Origin: an uncultured Butyricicoccus sp.
GTDB lineage: Bacteria; Bacillota; Clostridia; Oscillospirales; Butyricicoccaceae
Length of the DNA: 64,000 nt
Assembly: GCA_904420185.1 (NCBI GenBank)
Contig: CAJFUJ010000059.1
Location: 1 to 64,000, forward strand
Direction: 5' to 3'
Shown: positions 62,346 to 64,000 of the stretch, piece after piece
Position numbering within the stretch: the first letter of the stretch is position 1
How the letters are laid out: the number at the start of each line of letters is the position of its first letter
Notes under the pieces: generated by a model
The model's input: only the letters and a program-made list of their open reading frames with translations
The model's database searches: none
What the model was told of the DNA's origin: nothing
Made by a program: the position numbers and the translations under genes

Positions 62346-63734
62346 ATGGGATCGAGTTTGTTTAGCCCAATGGCAATCGATGCGATTGGAGAAATTTTTA
62401 ACATCAGCCTTGGCTCCTCTGCGACCGCGGTTTCCAATATGCTCGCAAGGCGCGTGGATATCACAACCCCGACGGTCAGCGTGGTTTCAGCAAAAGAGTT
62501 CAGCTTGGGCGACCTACAACCTGCGATTGGTGTAAAGATCGACTATGTAGCAGGCCTGAGCGGCAGCAACATTATGCTGCTCAAGCGCAGCGATGTGCGG
62601 GCCATTGTGGACATCCTGATGGGGACGCAGACCAGCGACGAAAGCTTTGAGATCAACGAGCTGAATATGAGTGCCATCTGCGAGGTTATGAACCAGATGA
62701 TGGGCGCCGCCTCTACGGCTATGTCGGACTTCCTAGGCCGGATGGTCAACATTTCGACGCCCAAGGCATTTGAAATTGGCAGCTTGGATGAATTCATCGA
62801 AAAATATTTCCCGGTGGATGGGATGATGGTAGTCATCCGCTTCAAGCTGAGCATCGAAGACGCGGTGGAAAGCGAATTTATGAGCACCCTGTCCACCGAC
62901 CTGGTGCGTGAGCTGCTCAAGGGCTTTGGCATCGGCGGTGCAGACGTTGGGCTGTCGGAAGAAGGAGAGACAGCGTCTGCTGCGCCCGCAGCGGCTGCCG
63001 TAGCAGCAGAGCCTGCCGCACCCGCAGCCCCGGCCGCTTCGGCCCAGACCGATGCGCCCGCTGCAGAGGGTGCACCATTGAGCCAGGAGGAAATCGAAAA
63101 GCTGCTTGCCAACAATACGGAAGCAGAAACCCCGCAGCCTGCTGCACCACCGGCGCAGGCCACGCCAACACCGCCCGCCGCAGCGATGGGACAGCAGCCC
63201 GCAGTAGGCCAGCCAAGCCCGGCAGTGGGAGCCCCAGCGGCCAGTATGCCGCCCCAGCCCAACCCGGCAGCTGGACAGCAGGCTGCCATGATGCAGCCGA
63301 ATGCGGCTATGGTGCAGCAACCCTATGCGGGTATGCCGATGTATCCGCCGTATGGCTATCCGATGTATTATGGAATGCCGCCCCAGCAACCCCAGCAGGC
63401 GCCCGAACCCAAGGTCATTCAAACGACCAAGCCGGATATGCCGGTGTTGGAAAACCAGACCAAGCTGAGCGCCGAGCAAGAGGAAAACCTGGACCTGCTC
63501 ATGACCGTGCCGGTTGATGTGGCGGTGGAGATTGGCCGTACCCGCCGGCGGGTGAAGGATATCCTCAACTATACCAAGGGTTCGCTGGTTGTGCTGGACC
63601 GTTTGGCCGGCGACCGGGCAGACCTCTATGTCAACGGCAAATGCATCGCAAAAGGCGATATTGTTGTGGTTGATGATAATTTTGGTCTGCGCATTGCAGA
63701 AATCGTCGAACCGCTGGCATTGGAGGACCTGTAA
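62346..63734 (+). CDS. fliY: Flagellar switch protein and CheY phosphatase FliY
   Basis: A 462-aa protein with an N-terminal CheC-like domain (about residues 5-205) carrying both phosphatase motifs, DAIGEIFNISLGSSATAVSN and SAICEVMNQMMGAASTAMSD, a long Ala/Pro/Gln-rich linker (about 210-370) and a C-terminal FliN/SpoA domain (about 380-462; VPVDVAVEIGRTRRRVKDIL). It should both dephosphorylate CheY-P and form the lower switch ring. It starts 2 bp after the fliM stop. Confidence 0.95.
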   Translation: MGSSLFSPMAIDAIGEIFNISLGSSATAVSNMLARRVDITTPTVSVVSAKEFSLGDLQPAIGVKIDYVAGLSGSNIMLLKRSDVRAIVDILMGTQTSDESFEINELNMSAICEVMNQMMGAASTAMSDFLGRMVNISTPKAFEIGSLDEFIEKYFPVDGMMVVIRFKLSIEDAVESEFMSTLSTDLVRELLKGFGIGGADVGLSEEGETASAAPAAAAVAAEPAAPAAPAASAQTDAPAAEGAPLSQEEIEKLLANNTEAETPQPAAPPAQATPTPPAAAMGQQPAVGQPSPAVGAPAASMPPQPNPAAGQQAAMMQPNAAMVQQPYAGMPMYPPYGYPMYYGMPPQQPQQAPEPKVIQTTKPDMPVLENQTKLSAEQEENLDLLMTVPVDVAVEIGRTRRRVKDILNYTKGSLVVLDRLAGDRADLYVNGKCIAKGDIVVVDDNFGLRIAEIVEPLALEDL

Positions 63735-63785
63735 CAGCCGGCGTGTAAGATAGAAAAATAAATCTTTCAAATGAAAAGGATGGAA

Positions 63786-64000
63786 ATGAATATGGCAAAG
63801 ATTTTGTTGGTAGATGATGCCGCTTTCATGCGAATGATGGTGAAAAATACGCTCAACGAAAATGGCTATACCGATACCTACGAGGCGAGCGATGGCGCGG
63901 AGGCGGTTGCCAAGTATGCAGAGCTGAAGCCGGACCTCGTGATTATGGACATCACCATGCCCAACATGGACGGCTTGGAGGCGCTCAAGGAGATCCGCAA
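63786..64000 (+). CDS. cheY: CheY-type response regulator (cut by window edge)
   Basis: The first 71 codons read MNMAKILLVDDAAFMRMMVKNTL and PDLVIMDITMPNMDGLEAL, giving the acidic pocket and phospho-acceptor Asp of a single-domain CheY. AAAAGGA precedes ATG 63786; ATG 63792 is an alternative. Position after fliY is typical of clostridial flagellar operons. Its phosphorylated form should bind FliM and be dephosphorylated by FliY. The 3' end lies outside the window. Confidence 0.92.
   Translation, partial: MNMAKILLVDDAAFMRMMVKNTLNENGYTDTYEASDGAEAVAKYAELKPDLVIMDITMPNMDGLEALKEIR

Overview
The window looks like a chromosomal segment of a motile, spore-forming, Gram-positive anaerobe of the class Clostridia, most likely an Oscillospirales/Ruminococcaceae-type gut bacterium. 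The pointers are moderately high GC, AGGAGG-type ribosome binding sites with many TTG and GTG starts, a tryptophan T-box, SpoVAC, hybrid-cluster protein with hemerythrin, meso-diaminopimelate dehydrogenase, S-layer-homology proteins, FliY (CheC-FliN fusion) and the clostridial flagellar gene order. No phage, insertion sequence, integrase or CRISPR array was seen. The genus call is inference.

Left part (1-39.4 kb) is a series of short units. They are: the end of a tRNA; a BceRS-BceAB-type antimicrobial-peptide detoxification module (307-4839) with ogt; a secreted serpin and a lipoprotein on the minus strand; a PadR pair with its operator; guanine deaminase, a YiaC-like acetyltransferase and ddh; a MATE efflux gene broken by one in-frame stop codon; a NagD-type phosphatase with an acetyltransferase; a second, intact MATE gene; a ROK regulator behind a long leader; initiator tRNA-Met; an acetyltransferase; a Crp/Fnr regulator, hcp and hemerythrin (nitrosative-stress unit); a tetR-ABC-ABC exporter operon; a marR-DMT unit; a flavin-binding oxidoreductase; a three-gene iol-like operon diverging from an AraC regulator; a large SLH-DUF4358-DHHW protein; a split chromate transporter; a tryptophan-T-box-controlled trpB-like gene; an XRE regulator; and spoVAC.

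Right part (39.5-64 kb) is the motility region. It holds a flagellin gene on the minus strand whose translation start carries an amber codon and whose leader has two CsrA-type hairpins; sigma-28-type promoters ahead of a YabE-like 3D-domain protein and a YjfB-like motility protein; a lipoprotein; a dCache chemoreceptor; an SLH protein with Ig-like repeats; and then the main flagellar operon flgB-flgC-fliE-fliF-fliG-fliH-fliI-fliJ-fliK-flgD-(TIGR02530)-flgE-flbD-motA-motB-fliM-fliY-cheY, running off the right edge. A (TA)10 tract sits in the promoter region of this operon.

The most unusual points are the flagellin start-region amber codon together with the CsrA-like leader, the dinucleotide repeat in the flagellar-operon promoter, the SLH-DUF4358-DHHW fusion, the serpin, the nonsense-broken MATE gene, the DnaA-box-like hairpin, the tryptophan T-box on a stand-alone trpB, and the palindrome placed at about -41.5 before hcp. 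No clearly new multi-gene system was found.
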